Source: an uncultured Lachnospiraceae bacterium
GTDB taxonomy: Bacteria; Bacillota; Clostridia; Lachnospirales; Lachnospiraceae
Direction of reading: 5' to 3'
Assembly: GCA_946040795.1 (NCBI GenBank)
Contig: CAMGCK010000010.1
Span: 1-40,576, forward strand
DNA: 40,576 nucleotides
Shown: positions 29,955-38,011 of the stretch, one piece after another
Position numbering within the stretch: position 1 is the first letter of the stretch
Layout of the letters: every line of letters begins with the position of its first letter
Translations under genes and position numbers: made by a program
The notes under the pieces: generated by a model
The model's database searches: none
What the model was told of the DNA's origin: nothing
What the model saw: only the letters and a program-made list of their open reading frames with translations

Positions 29955-30587
29955 ATGCGAGGACTTCTGATCGTTGTGTCCGGCTTTTCCGGAGTTGGAA
30001 AAGGAACACTGACCAAAGAACTTTTAAAGCGTTATCCGGAAGAATACGCTTTGTCCGTTTCAGTGACTTCCCGAAAGCCGCGTGTGGGTGAAGAAAACGG
30101 CCGTGAGTATTTTTTCAAGACCCGTGAGGAATTTGAAAAAATGATTGAAAACGGCGAGCTGGTGGAATATGCCTGTTATAACGGCAATTACTACGGTACC
30201 CCGGCTGCCTATGTTCAGAAACAGCTGGAAAACGGTAAGAACGTGATCCTGGAGATCGAGGTTCAGGGAGGCATGCAGATCAAAAAGCTTTTCCCGGAGA
30301 CCATGCTCCTTTATATCATGCCGCCGTCCGCGAAGGTCCTGGCAGAACGCCTGATGGGACGCGGAACGGAGACTGCGGAAGAGATCCACGGACGGTTGAG
30401 CCGTGCCATCGACGAATCCGCCTATGTCACATCCTATGACACCACGCTTGTCAACGACGACTTTGAAGTGTGCCTGAATGCCATGCATAAGGTCACGCTG
30501 GACCGCCAGAAGGAAATGGACGCACGCCGCTCTTTTGCGGAAGAATTAAAGAATGAACTGGTGAAGATCACCGGTCAGGAGGAATAA
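29955..30587 (+). CDS. gmk: guanylate kinase
   Basis: Gmk phosphorylates GMP to GDP with ATP. The 210-aa protein has the P-loop GFSGVGKGT (residues 10-18, GPSGAGKGT in most relatives), the GMP-binding SVSVTSRKPRVGEENGREYFF segment and YYGTPAAYV. These positions and the length are standard. The ATG at 29955 follows AAGGAG at 7 nt. It heads a run with rpoZ (3-bp gap) and rimO, a typical Firmicutes order. Confidence 0.96.
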   Translation: MRGLLIVVSGFSGVGKGTLTKELLKRYPEEYALSVSVTSRKPRVGEENGREYFFKTREEFEKMIENGELVEYACYNGNYYGTPAAYVQKQLENGKNVILEIEVQGGMQIKKLFPETMLLYIMPPSAKVLAERLMGRGTETAEEIHGRLSRAIDESAYVTSYDTTLVNDDFEVCLNAMHKVTLDRQKEMDARRSFAEELKNELVKITGQEE

Positions 30588-30590
30588 GAA

Positions 30591-30872
30591 ATGTTACATC
30601 CGTCATACAATGAAATGATCAAGAAAATGAATGAGACCGCAGGTGAAGGCGATAAGCAGCTCACCAGCCGCTTCTCGCTGGTTATCGCCGCTTCCAAGCG
30701 TGCGCGTCAGATCAATGCCGGCTCCGAGCCGCTTGTAAAGGTTCAGGATAAGGAAAAGAATCTGTCCACGGCAGTTGATGAACTGTTTGCCGGCAAGGTA
30801 CATGTTCTGGAGGATGTGGAAGAGCCGGAAATTGAAGCGGAAGAGGGTGAAGAGCTCATCGAAGAGGCATAA
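30591..30872 (+). CDS. rpoZ: DNA-directed RNA polymerase omega subunit
   Basis: Omega helps assemble and stabilise the beta' subunit of RNA polymerase. The 93-aa protein starts MLHPSYNEMIKKM, has the SRFSLVIAASKRARQI helix and ends in a strongly acidic tail (EEPEIEAEEGEELIEEA), the tail being longer than in many omegas. The start lies 3 bp after the gmk stop with GGAGG before it. The stop codon is followed immediately by the rimO ATG. Confidence 0.94.
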   Translation: MLHPSYNEMIKKMNETAGEGDKQLTSRFSLVIAASKRARQINAGSEPLVKVQDKEKNLSTAVDELFAGKVHVLEDVEEPEIEAEEGEELIEEA

Positions 30873-32201
30873 ATGAAGGTCTTTTTTCTTTCGCTTGGCT
30901 GCGATAAAAATCTGAGCGACGCAGAACACATGCTGTCCATTCTCGCGGAAGCGGGATATGAATTTACGGATCTGGAGGAGGAAGCGGAGGTCATTATTGT
31001 GAACTCCTGCTGCTTCATCGGAGACGCAAAGGAGGAAAGCATCAGTGAGATCCTGCGTCTTTCGGCCTATAAGGAAGAGGGCTGTCTGAAAACGCTCATC
31101 GTGACAGGGTGTCTGTCGGAACGTTATCAGAAAGAGCTTATGACCGAACTTCCGGAGGTGGACGGCGCTCTGGGCATCGGGTCCTGGGACCGCATCGCCG
31201 ATGTGGTCGCGGATGCCTTGAACAAAAAGCACCCGGAACTGTATCTGCCGAATGACCGTCTGGTCTGCACGGAAAACCGCATGCTGACAACAGGCGGGCA
31301 CTATGCGTATCTGAAGATCGCGGAAGGCTGCGATAAAAACTGCACTTACTGCATCATTCCGAAGGTACGCGGTCACTATCGTTCCGTTCCCATGGAAACG
31401 CTTCTTAAAGAAGCGGAAGATCTGGTCGTGAACAAGGGGGTAAAGGAACTGATCCTTGTCGCGCAGGAAACGACCATTTACGGTATGGATCTGTACGGCC
31501 GCAAGGCTCTTCCGGAACTCCTGGAAAAGCTGAATGCCATAGAAGATCTGAAATGGATCCGCATTCTGTACTGTTATCCGGAGGAGGTCACTCCGGAACT
31601 TATGGAGACCATGAAGAAGTGCGAAAAGGTTGTCCACTATCTGGACATTCCTGTTCAGCATGCTTCTGACCGGATACTTCGCCGCATGAACCGCCGGACA
31701 AACCGCGCGGAACTTACGGAAAAGATCCGCATGATGCGCGAAACGGTACCGGACATCCGGCTTCGTACCACGCTGATCACCGGTTTCCCGGGGGAGACGG
31801 AAGAGGATTTTAAGGAAATGGAATCCTTTGTGGAAGAAATTGAATTTGACCGTCTGGGTGTGTTCACCTATTCGCAGGAAGAGGATACGCCGGCTGCTGA
31901 ATTTGAGGATCAGATCGATGAAGACGTGAAAAAGGAACGCCGCGATGTGATCATGGAGATCCAGCAGAAGATCGCTTTCCGGCATGCGGAAGACATGGAA
32001 GGCCGCGAGGTCGATGTCATGATCGAAGGCCGCGTGACCGATGAAGACGATGTTTACGTCGGCCGCACGTACATGGACGCACCGGATGTGGACGGCTTCA
32101 TATTCCTGAATACATCTTATGACCTGATGTCCGGAGATTTTGTCCGCGCATTGGTAACGGGCGCTTCGGAATACGACCTGATAGGAGAGATCATCGAATG
32201 A
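30873..32201 (+). CDS. rimO: ribosomal protein S12 methylthiotransferase RimO
   Basis: RimO adds a methylthio group to an aspartate of ribosomal protein S12 using SAM and two iron-sulfur clusters. The 442-aa protein has the N-terminal UPF0004 domain (SLGCDKNLSDAE, CCFIGDAKEE, TGCLSERY cysteines), the radical SAM motif CDKNCTYC (about residues 154-161) and a C-terminal TRAM domain. The first Met follows directly after the rpoZ stop, and GAAGAG upstream serves as ribosome site. It overlaps pgsA by 4 bp (ATGA). Confidence 0.96.
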   Translation: MKVFFLSLGCDKNLSDAEHMLSILAEAGYEFTDLEEEAEVIIVNSCCFIGDAKEESISEILRLSAYKEEGCLKTLIVTGCLSERYQKELMTELPEVDGALGIGSWDRIADVVADALNKKHPELYLPNDRLVCTENRMLTTGGHYAYLKIAEGCDKNCTYCIIPKVRGHYRSVPMETLLKEAEDLVVNKGVKELILVAQETTIYGMDLYGRKALPELLEKLNAIEDLKWIRILYCYPEEVTPELMETMKKCEKVVHYLDIPVQHASDRILRRMNRRTNRAELTEKIRMMRETVPDIRLRTTLITGFPGETEEDFKEMESFVEEIEFDRLGVFTYSQEEDTPAAEFEDQIDEDVKKERRDVIMEIQQKIAFRHAEDMEGREVDVMIEGRVTDEDDVYVGRTYMDAPDVDGFIFLNTSYDLMSGDFVRALVTGASEYDLIGEIIE

Positions 32202-32740
32202 ATCTGCCAAACCGACTGACAATGATGAGAGTTTGTCTCATCCCGGTATTTGTTGTATTTCTGTTATTATATCCCGGTATTTCATGGGCTAATTATGCTG
32301 CCATCGGCATTTTTGCCGCAGCCTGCATCACGGATTTCCTGGATGGAAATATTGCCCGTAAATACAATCTTGTAACGAATTTCGGAAAATTCATGGATCC
32401 CCTTGCGGACAAGCTCCTGGTTTGTTCCGCGCTGATCTGCCTGGTTTATATGGGTATGCTGCCTGTGTGGACGGTGCTGATCATTGTGGCGCGTGAGTTC
32501 ATTATTTCGGGATTCCGTCTGGTTGCCGCGGAGCGCGGACTGGTCCTTGCGGCCAGCATGACCGCCAAGTTCAAGACAGCGGTTCAGATGGTGATGGTCA
32601 TTGCCGTCATGCTGGATCTTCAGGCACCTTTCTTCAAGATCCTGAACATCGTGCTGATCCTTGCGTCTGTTGTGCTGACTATCGTCAGCCTGGTGGAATA
32701 TCTGGTTAAAAACTGGTCCGTCATGGACGGTGAAATGTAA
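32198..32740 (+). CDS. pgsA: CDP-diacylglycerol-glycerol-3-phosphate 3-phosphatidyltransferase
   Basis: PgsA makes phosphatidylglycerol phosphate, the committed step to phosphatidylglycerol and cardiolipin, in the cytoplasmic membrane. The 180-aa protein has the CDP-alcohol phosphotransferase motif with D-G, A-R, G and two D positions in DFLDGNIARKYNLVTNFGKF followed by MDPLADK. It also has several membrane segments (about 10-30, 80-105, 125-145, 150-170). The start overlaps the rimO stop as ATGA. This is the last recognised gene of the gmk transcript. Confidence 0.94.
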   Translation: MNLPNRLTMMRVCLIPVFVVFLLLYPGISWANYAAIGIFAAACITDFLDGNIARKYNLVTNFGKFMDPLADKLLVCSALICLVYMGMLPVWTVLIIVAREFIISGFRLVAAERGLVLAASMTAKFKTAVQMVMVIAVMLDLQAPFFKILNIVLILASVVLTIVSLVEYLVKNWSVMDGEM

Positions 32741-32812
32741 GAAATCAAATGTAATAAACGCCGTTCGGGATGAAACATCCGCCGGCGGTTAAATGAAAAG
32801 GAAGAACAGGAA

Positions 32813-34219
32813 ATGGCAGAGATCCATTCCGTGATCAGAAACATCAAAAGCAAAAATGATCTGATCACCAATTTAGCGGATTATAAGAATATCGTGCTGA
32901 AGGACGCCTATGATCTGAGTCTTGCGTCTCTGGCACTGAATTATGTTAGCTTATATGAAACACTTTCCGGTACGAATGCCGGTGAAGAGGAAGTGACACA
33001 GGATGAAGCGCTTCTTGGAATCTATGATGCGCTGAACGCTCTGGTTAAGCGGTTTGCTGCAGGAGAAAAGGTTTCCGCAAATGAGGTCGCCGTACTTCGT
33101 AAGAAAAACATCGAACGCATGACGGAAATTACTGCCATGATCGATCGCTTCACACTGGACGAGTATATCATGAACCGGATGGAGCATCTGTATGAGGGTG
33201 AACAGGTCCTTCCCGTGGATTACAGTGATGAGTCCATGACGCAGGACATGCTGCAGTTCCTGGCTTCCGGCGGCAAAGATCAGCAGAACATCCTGATCAG
33301 TGAAATGATCGCACAGCTGCCGGTACGAATGACCAAGAACCGTTTTTATGAGATCGTGCAGGAACGGCTTTCCGTCTACAAAACGTCTGATGTTTCCGCA
33401 TTGAAAGATATAGCGGGCATGCTGGAATCGGCGGCCGGCCTGAAGAAGATCGATGCGGATGACACTCTTGCCGAAGTCCTGTTCCGTCTGGATGAAGCAC
33501 TGAAGCAGGTGGATCCGATGAAGATCACGGAAGCGGAGTATCGTCTGGATACAGCACTGCTGACGGAAACGGCATTGACGCTGAACCACGCATCCGATGC
33601 TGCCGAAATGCTGGAGCTTGTGCTGAACAGCCTGCTGACGGCGGTTCTTTCCCAGGATTCCGCTGAGGATAATGAAGAGCAGACGGCTGCGATGAAGATC
33701 ATTCTGGAAGTGGTGGAACTCATCGGCGGTGAAAGTGAAATGACCATCGATGATGTATATCGGGACTGTGAAGCACTGGAAGGAAAAATCGAGGAATTTC
33801 AGGAACGCTTTACGGTAGACAGTGCGTTTTTACAGGAGATCCACACTCGTTATGACGCGGAACTTGAGAAAAACGGACTGGCAGAGGAATATAAGAAAGC
33901 GGATCAGACCGGTGTTCTGATGTCCAACAGCGCGTTTGCATCACTGGATGCACGGCTGGAGGAACAGGAGGATGAAGTCACGGATGAGATTTTCACAGAG
34001 CTTGTACGAGATCTGAACAGCCGATTTGCCGCATTGTTCACAGAGTGCAAAAAGACCTATGTCCGTGCTGCCATGGGACGCGCGTTCAGCGTGATCCCGC
34101 CGCGTTTTGCCACTCAGGAAGAACTGGAAAGTTATATTTACGGTTCTCTTTCCGGATGCGGCAATGTCAGTGAAAAACTTGGATGCATGGATCTTTTGAA
34201 TGAACTGATGAGGGACTGA
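32813..34219 (+). CDS. large helical protein, unknown
   Basis: The 468-aa protein starts MAEIHSVIRNIKSKNDLI and is mostly helical and acidic with no membrane segment, signal or catalytic motif. Regions near 240-330 and 390-440 suggest coiled coils. I recognise no family. It follows pgsA by 72 bp with GGAAGAACAGGAA upstream of the ATG and precedes a 111-aa gene by 5 bp, then a DUF2953 gene and gerW. Position and tight spacing suggest one operon with a possible sporulation or envelope role, but that is context only. Confidence 0.65.
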   Translation: MAEIHSVIRNIKSKNDLITNLADYKNIVLKDAYDLSLASLALNYVSLYETLSGTNAGEEEVTQDEALLGIYDALNALVKRFAAGEKVSANEVAVLRKKNIERMTEITAMIDRFTLDEYIMNRMEHLYEGEQVLPVDYSDESMTQDMLQFLASGGKDQQNILISEMIAQLPVRMTKNRFYEIVQERLSVYKTSDVSALKDIAGMLESAAGLKKIDADDTLAEVLFRLDEALKQVDPMKITEAEYRLDTALLTETALTLNHASDAAEMLELVLNSLLTAVLSQDSAEDNEEQTAAMKIILEVVELIGGESEMTIDDVYRDCEALEGKIEEFQERFTVDSAFLQEIHTRYDAELEKNGLAEEYKKADQTGVLMSNSAFASLDARLEEQEDEVTDEIFTELVRDLNSRFAALFTECKKTYVRAAMGRAFSVIPPRFATQEELESYIYGSLSGCGNVSEKLGCMDLLNELMRD

Positions 34220-34224
34220 CAGAA

Positions 34225-34560
34225 ATGAAGTATTTCCGGTACATGTGGGTCAGCAGTTCGCTGGATGAACGGCGCGCTGAACTGTTCAGACAATTGAATG
34301 AGAACACTGTGCCGGAAGAGGTATTTCTGATCGGGATCCCGGAGGAAAACACACATCTTCTGAATATTTATCCGGGTGAAATCCTGAAGAAAAACTATTA
34401 TCGCGAATCGGATGAGCTGGTGATCGGTCTGGCCGGAGCTAAAGATGAAGCTGAGGAATTGGCCGGCGGTATCATTCGACTGGTTCATGAAAAGACCGGC
34501 GGGTTCGATATCCGCGCGTATGTGCGGGAAGCCGGAGAAACGGCGGTGCAGAATGATTAG
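34225..34560 (+). CDS. small conserved-looking protein, unknown
   Basis: The 111-aa product starts MKYFRYMWVSSSLDERRAEL and has a hydrophobic strand (EEVFLIGIP) and a helical C-terminal half. There is no membrane span. It follows the helical protein by 5 bp and overlaps the DUF2953 gene by 8 bases, so all three are probably translated as one unit. No family is recognised. The ribosome site is weak (GACAGAA). Confidence 0.6.
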   Translation: MKYFRYMWVSSSLDERRAELFRQLNENTVPEEVFLIGIPEENTHLLNIYPGEILKKNYYRESDELVIGLAGAKDEAEELAGGIIRLVHEKTGGFDIRAYVREAGETAVQND

Positions 34561-35536
34561 TGTTGTACTGACCGTATTAAAGATTCTGGGAATCATTATT
34601 CTTTCTGTGATCGGGCTGGTTCTGGTTTTGGTCCTGTTGATTTGTATTTCGCCTGTCCGCTACAAGGTCGACGGAAAATATTATGACCGGCCGGATGGAA
34701 AACTCACCGTGAGCTGGCTGCTTCATATTCTTCATGCGACCGCTGGGTACGATGGTAACGGCTTGATTTATAAGGTTCGGGTGTTTGGAATTCCGGTGCT
34801 GAAGTCCAAACCGAAGTCGGAGAATCCGTGTGAAAAGGCGAAAGCGTCCACAGAAGCCGGGAGGAATCCGGGTGAAAAGGCGGAAGCGTCCACAGAAGCC
34901 GGGAGGAATCCGAGTGAAAAGGCGGAAGTGTCCACAGAAGCCGTGAGGGAAGAGAAAACGCAGGATTCATCGGAAAACGAAGCGAAGGAAGCCGGAGAAG
35001 ATTCTCAACAAGCTGAGGGAGAAAAACAACCGGAACCGGATGAAAACACATCTTCGGAAGAAGAGGACGAGGATTGGCTGGGGTTCATTGACAAAATGAA
35101 TGACGCCTGGTATGAAAAGAAAGAAAAACTCTTTCAAAAACTGGAAGAACTGGAAGATAAGGTGAATGATATCCGCAAGAAACTGCGGCTGATCACCAGT
35201 GAGCGTACGGAAGCGGCAGTCAAGCATGTACTTAAAAAGGTTTTCCGAATTCTGAAAAGTATTATGCCGAGGAAACTTCGGGGACATGTCACATTCGGTA
35301 TGGAAAATCCTGCAGATACGGGTACCGTACTCGGAGTTCTTGCGGCCACTCTTCCAATCCATAAGAACCAACTGAAGATCGATCCGGTTTTTACGGAGAA
35401 GATCTTTGAAGGAGAAGCCTTCCTTAAAGGGCGAATCAGCATCGGTTTCATCCTTTGCTGTGCGGTCGGTATCATATTGAGCAAAAATGTTCTGATCACA
35501 ATCAAACGATTTAAAAAACATTTTTCAAAAAAATAA
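34553..35536 (+). CDS. DUF2953 domain membrane protein
   Basis: The 327-aa protein starts MISVVLTVLKILGIIIL, with a membrane segment at about 3-29. A beta-rich part (KYYDRPDGKLTVSWLLHILHATA), a low-complexity linker containing three 14-residue repeats (about 91-132) and a glutamate-rich stretch follow. A C-terminal DUF2953 part has MENPADTGTVLG and a final hydrophobic segment (about 298-316). DUF2953 proteins often accompany gerW (ytfI with ytfJ in Bacillus), matching the next gene. The role is unknown but linked to sporulation by neighbourhood. Confidence 0.75.
   Translation: MISVVLTVLKILGIIILSVIGLVLVLVLLICISPVRYKVDGKYYDRPDGKLTVSWLLHILHATAGYDGNGLIYKVRVFGIPVLKSKPKSENPCEKAKASTEAGRNPGEKAEASTEAGRNPSEKAEVSTEAVREEKTQDSSENEAKEAGEDSQQAEGEKQPEPDENTSSEEEDEDWLGFIDKMNDAWYEKKEKLFQKLEELEDKVNDIRKKLRLITSERTEAAVKHVLKKVFRILKSIMPRKLRGHVTFGMENPADTGTVLGVLAATLPIHKNQLKIDPVFTEKIFEGEAFLKGRISIGFILCCAVGIILSKNVLITIKRFKKHFSKK
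34823..34948 (+). repeat. three 42-bp tandem repeats inside the DUF2953 gene
   Basis: Units begin at 34823, 34865 and 34907, each starting AATCCG and encoding NPxEKAxxSTEAxR. They differ by a few substitutions (Lys to Glu, Ala to Val, Gly to Val). The repeat is in frame, so copy number can change without breaking the protein. Confidence 0.95.
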
Positions 35537-35551
35537 CAGGAGGACAGAAAA

Positions 35552-35944
35552 ATGGCAGAGCATCAGCTGAATGAAAATCTCAAGGCATTATTATCGGGGC
35601 TGGATGGATTTGCTTCATCTAAGACGGTCGTAGGGAATCCCATTACGGTAAATGACACGGTTCTGATCCCCCTGATGGATATGCAGGTCGGTCTCGGTGT
35701 AGGCGCGTACGGCGGCAAATCAGAGGGAACCGCAGGCGGCTTGGGTGCAAAAATGAGCCCCAATGCGGTGCTTATGATCAAGGGCGACAGTGCACGCATG
35801 ATCAACATCAAGAATCAGGACAGCCTGACCAAGGTGCTGGACATGGTTCCGGATGTTGTGGACCGGATCAAGTCCCGCAAGAACACCAAAGCGGATCCTG
35901 CGGTTGACGAAAAGATCGAGGAAATCAAAAACGAGAACAAGTAA
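35552..35944 (+). CDS. gerW: GerW family sporulation protein (YtfJ)
   Basis: GerW/YtfJ proteins are made during sporulation, and in Bacillus they are needed for normal germination. The 130-aa protein starts MAEHQLNENLKALLSGLDG, has GNPITVNDTVLIPLMDMQVG and the glycine-rich GLGVGAYGGKSEGTAGGLGA segment, all typical. The ATG at 35552 follows CAGGAGGAC. It ends at a good terminator. Its presence supports an endospore-former. Confidence 0.94.
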   Translation: MAEHQLNENLKALLSGLDGFASSKTVVGNPITVNDTVLIPLMDMQVGLGVGAYGGKSEGTAGGLGAKMSPNAVLMIKGDSARMINIKNQDSLTKVLDMVPDVVDRIKSRKNTKADPAVDEKIEEIKNENK

Positions 35945-35950
35945 TGACAG

Positions 35951-35995
35951 AGGCTGCTGAAGCTTGACTTAAGAGAGCTTTGGCGGCCTTTTTCT
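35951..35995 (+). terminator. intrinsic terminator after gerW
   Basis: A 14-bp stem including three G-U pairs (35951-35964 with 35976-35989) is followed by TTTTT. Confidence 0.85.
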
Positions 35996-36046
35996 GTTCT
36001 AGGGGCATTGTATTTCGAACGAATGGCGAAAAAAGAAGCTGTATTG

Positions 36047-36060
36047 TAGTGAATTCACTA
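36047..36060. promoter_or_regulatory. 14-bp palindrome in the gerW-recA gap
   Basis: TAGTGAATTCACTA is perfectly symmetrical and lies about 205 bp before the recA -35. A few such palindromes are expected by chance in 40 kb, so a role is unproven. Confidence 0.3.
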
Positions 36061-36145
36061 AAGTTTCACTATTTAAAAATAAAGAAATTCTGATACAAGA
36101 CATGCATAAAGTCCGCTTTTTGGTACTTTAAGTCTGTTAAAATGT

Positions 36146-36228
36146 GTTCTGTGATCGGGAATGAAGAAAATTCAGACGGAAAAGCATTTACGGGCCTGTA
36201 AAAATCTTTATAATGGATCACAGAGAAC
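36146..36228 (+). repeat. inverted repeat flanking a possible upstream promoter
   Basis: GTTCTGTGATC (36146-36156) faces GATCACAGAGAAC (36216-36228), complementary except for two extra bases. Between and next to them are TTTACG at 36187-36192 and TATAAT at 36209-36214 with a 16-bp spacer, a possible second recA promoter. Confidence 0.45.
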
Positions 36229-36242
36229 AAAACAGAACGGGT

Positions 36243-36256
36243 CGAACATATTTTCG
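36243..36256 (+). promoter_or_regulatory. weak second LexA-like box
   Basis: CGAACATATTTTCG keeps the left half-site CGAAC but the right half departs from the Firmicutes consensus at two positions. It ends 10 bp before the recA -35. Confidence 0.35.
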
Positions 36257-36265
36257 AAAATGTGA

Positions 36266-36294
36266 TTGACATTCCGCAATGTTTACGGTATATT
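36266..36294 (+). promoter_or_regulatory. recA promoter
   Basis: A perfect TTGACA at 36266-36271, a 17-bp spacer and TATATT at 36289-36294. The 35945-36330 gap has no gene. It holds the gerW terminator, palindrome, inverted repeat, this promoter and the LexA box. Confidence 0.85.
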
Positions 36295-36302
36295 TTAATT
36301 GA

Positions 36303-36316
36303 CGAACAAATGTTCT
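36303..36316 (+). promoter_or_regulatory. LexA (SOS) box of recA
   Basis: CGAACAAATGTTCT matches the Gram-positive LexA consensus CGAACRNRYGTTYC at all but the last base. It lies directly at the predicted transcription start, where LexA would block initiation until RecA-stimulated self-cleavage. Confidence 0.9.
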
Positions 36317-36330
36317 GCACGGAGGTTCAA

Positions 36331-37434
36331 ATGGATAGAAGTGAAAAACTGAAAGCACTTGACGCGGCCATCGGCCAGATCGAAAAGGCATACGGCAAGG
36401 GTGCCATCATGAAACTGGGAGAAGGCTCCAACATGGTCGTTGAAGCAGTCCCTACCGGAAGCTTAAGTCTGGATGTGGCGTTAGGCGTGGGCGGTATCCC
36501 GAAGGGTCGTATCGTTGAGATCTACGGACCGGAGTCTTCCGGTAAGACCACGGTAGCGCTGCATATGGTTGCTGAAGTTCAGAAGCGCGGCGGCATTGCC
36601 GGATTTGTGGACGCGGAGCATGCGCTGGATCCGGTCTATGCAAAGAACATCGGTGTGGATATTGATAATCTTTATATTTCTCAGCCGGATTCCGGTGAAC
36701 AGGCGCTCGAGATCTGTGAGACCATGGTGCGTTCCGGTGCGGTGGATATTGTTATTGTGGACTCTGTGGCGGCACTTGTTCCCAAGCAGGAAATTGACGG
36801 TGAAATGGGTGACTCACACGTGGGTCTTCAGGCCAGACTGATGTCGCAGGCGCTGAGAAAACTGACCGGTGTTATCAGCAAGTCCAACTGTATCGTGATT
36901 TTCATCAATCAGCTGCGTGAAAAGGTCGGCGTTATGTACGGCAACCCGGAAACCACGACCGGCGGCCGTGCACTGAAGTTCTATTCTTCCGTACGTCTGG
37001 ATATTCGTCGTACAGAGGCATTAAAGCAGGCAGGTGAAGTCATCGGCAACCACACCCGTGTGAAAGTCGTAAAGAATAAGGTGGCGCCGCCGTTCAAGGA
37101 AGCGGAATTTGATATCATTTTCGGTAAGGGTATTTCCAGAGCGGCAGATGTACTGGATCTGGCATGTGACGCAGGCGTTGTGCTGAAGAGCGGCGCGTGG
37201 TTCTCTTATAACGGTGAAAAGATCGGTCAGGGTCGTGACAACACCCGTGTCTTCCTGGACACGCATCCGGAGATCTTTGAAGAAATTGAGGCGCTGACCC
37301 GTGAACACTTCGGTCTTCCGGTAAACGGCGCTAAGCCGGCTGCTGCGGAAGAAGAGGAGAAGCCCAAGGCCAAGAAAACGGCTGCAAAGAAAGCAGACCG
37401 TGAAGTTGAAATCATTGACGATGATGAGGAATAA
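36331..37434 (+). CDS. recA: recombinase RecA
   Basis: RecA forms filaments on single-stranded DNA, drives strand exchange and triggers LexA cleavage. The 367-aa protein has Walker [10 protein letters not shown] (residues 66-74), Walker [13 protein letters not shown], the loop region [21 protein letters not shown], and [20 protein letters not shown], all canonical. The C-terminus ends in an Ala/Lys-rich, then acidic tail. The ATG at 36331 follows GGAGG at 5 nt. Frame extension upstream would run through the LexA box and is rejected. recX follows after 3 bp. Confidence 0.98.
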   Translation: MDRSEKLKALDAAIGQIEKAYGKGAIMKLGEGSNMVVEAVPTGSLSLDVALGVGGIPKGRIVEIYGPESSGKTTVALHMVAEVQKRGGIAGFVDAEHALDPVYAKNIGVDIDNLYISQPDSGEQALEICETMVRSGAVDIVIVDSVAALVPKQEIDGEMGDSHVGLQARLMSQALRKLTGVISKSNCIVIFINQLREKVGVMYGNPETTTGGRALKFYSSVRLDIRRTEALKQAGEVIGNHTRVKVVKNKVAPPFKEAEFDIIFGKGISRAADVLDLACDAGVVLKSGAWFSYNGEKIGQGRDNTRVFLDTHPEIFEEIEALTREHFGLPVNGAKPAAAEEEEKPKAKKTAAKKADREVEIIDDDEE

Positions 37435-37437
37435 TAC

Positions 37438-37935
37438 GTGAACGAAGAATATGATGATCTTCAGAAGGAAATCATCCGGCAGGCCAAAGCGCGTGCTTTG
37501 AAGATCCTGGAGTTTTCGGATAAGACCGAAAAACAGCTTCGTGACAAGCTGAAGGAGGGTGAGTTCCCTCCTTTTGCTGTTGATGAAGCCATCGAATATG
37601 TGCGGGGATTTCATTATATCGATGATCTGCGCTACGCGGAAGCTTATATACGCGGACGCAGATCCAGGAAGAGTACCTATGAACTTCGTATGGAGCTTCG
37701 GCAGAAAGGTCTGGATCCGGATACCATTGAAACGGCACTTGTAAACGAGCCGCCGGATGAAGAAAATACTTTAAAAGAACTGTTCCTGAAAAAATACGGA
37801 AGGAAGGATCTTTCGGATCCCAAGACCTATGAAAAGGCTTTTCGATACTTTGCTGCCAAGGGATATGGCTTTGATGACATTAAAAAAGCGATTTCTTCTG
37901 CAGTTGAAGGGCAGGAAGATTCATTTGACTCTTGA
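37438..37935 (+). CDS. recX: regulatory protein RecX
   Basis: RecX binds RecA filaments and limits their activity. The 165-aa protein has the helical repeats RALKILEFSDKTEKQLRDKL, VDEAIEYVRGFHYIDDLRYAEAYI and STYELRMELRQKGLDPDTIE, the usual three-helix repeat pattern. The start is GTG, 3 bp after the recA stop, so it depends on recA translation and on the same SOS promoter. Confidence 0.92.
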   Translation: MNEEYDDLQKEIIRQAKARALKILEFSDKTEKQLRDKLKEGEFPPFAVDEAIEYVRGFHYIDDLRYAEAYIRGRRSRKSTYELRMELRQKGLDPDTIETALVNEPPDEENTLKELFLKKYGRKDLSDPKTYEKAFRYFAAKGYGFDDIKKAISSAVEGQEDSFDS

Positions 37936-37959
37936 TTTTTGCAAATAAAATGTTATACT
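37932..37959 (+). promoter_or_regulatory. promoter of the acidic secreted protein gene
   Basis: TTGATT at 37932-37937, overlapping the recX stop, then a 16-bp spacer and TATACT at 37954-37959, 52 bp before the next start. Confidence 0.6.
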
Positions 37960-38011
37960 ATTTACACATTTCTGTAACATTTTTTGACGTGAATTTTCTC
38001 AGGAGGATGGA

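Noticed and set aside
30603..32222. 539-codon open frame on the minus strand opposite rpoZ-rimO
   Set aside because: It has no ribosome site or family pattern and lies exactly opposite two well-supported genes. It is a by-product of their codon use.
36262..36330. Longer RecA start upstream of 36331
   Set aside because: The extension runs through the -35/-10 promoter and the LexA box and lacks a ribosome site.
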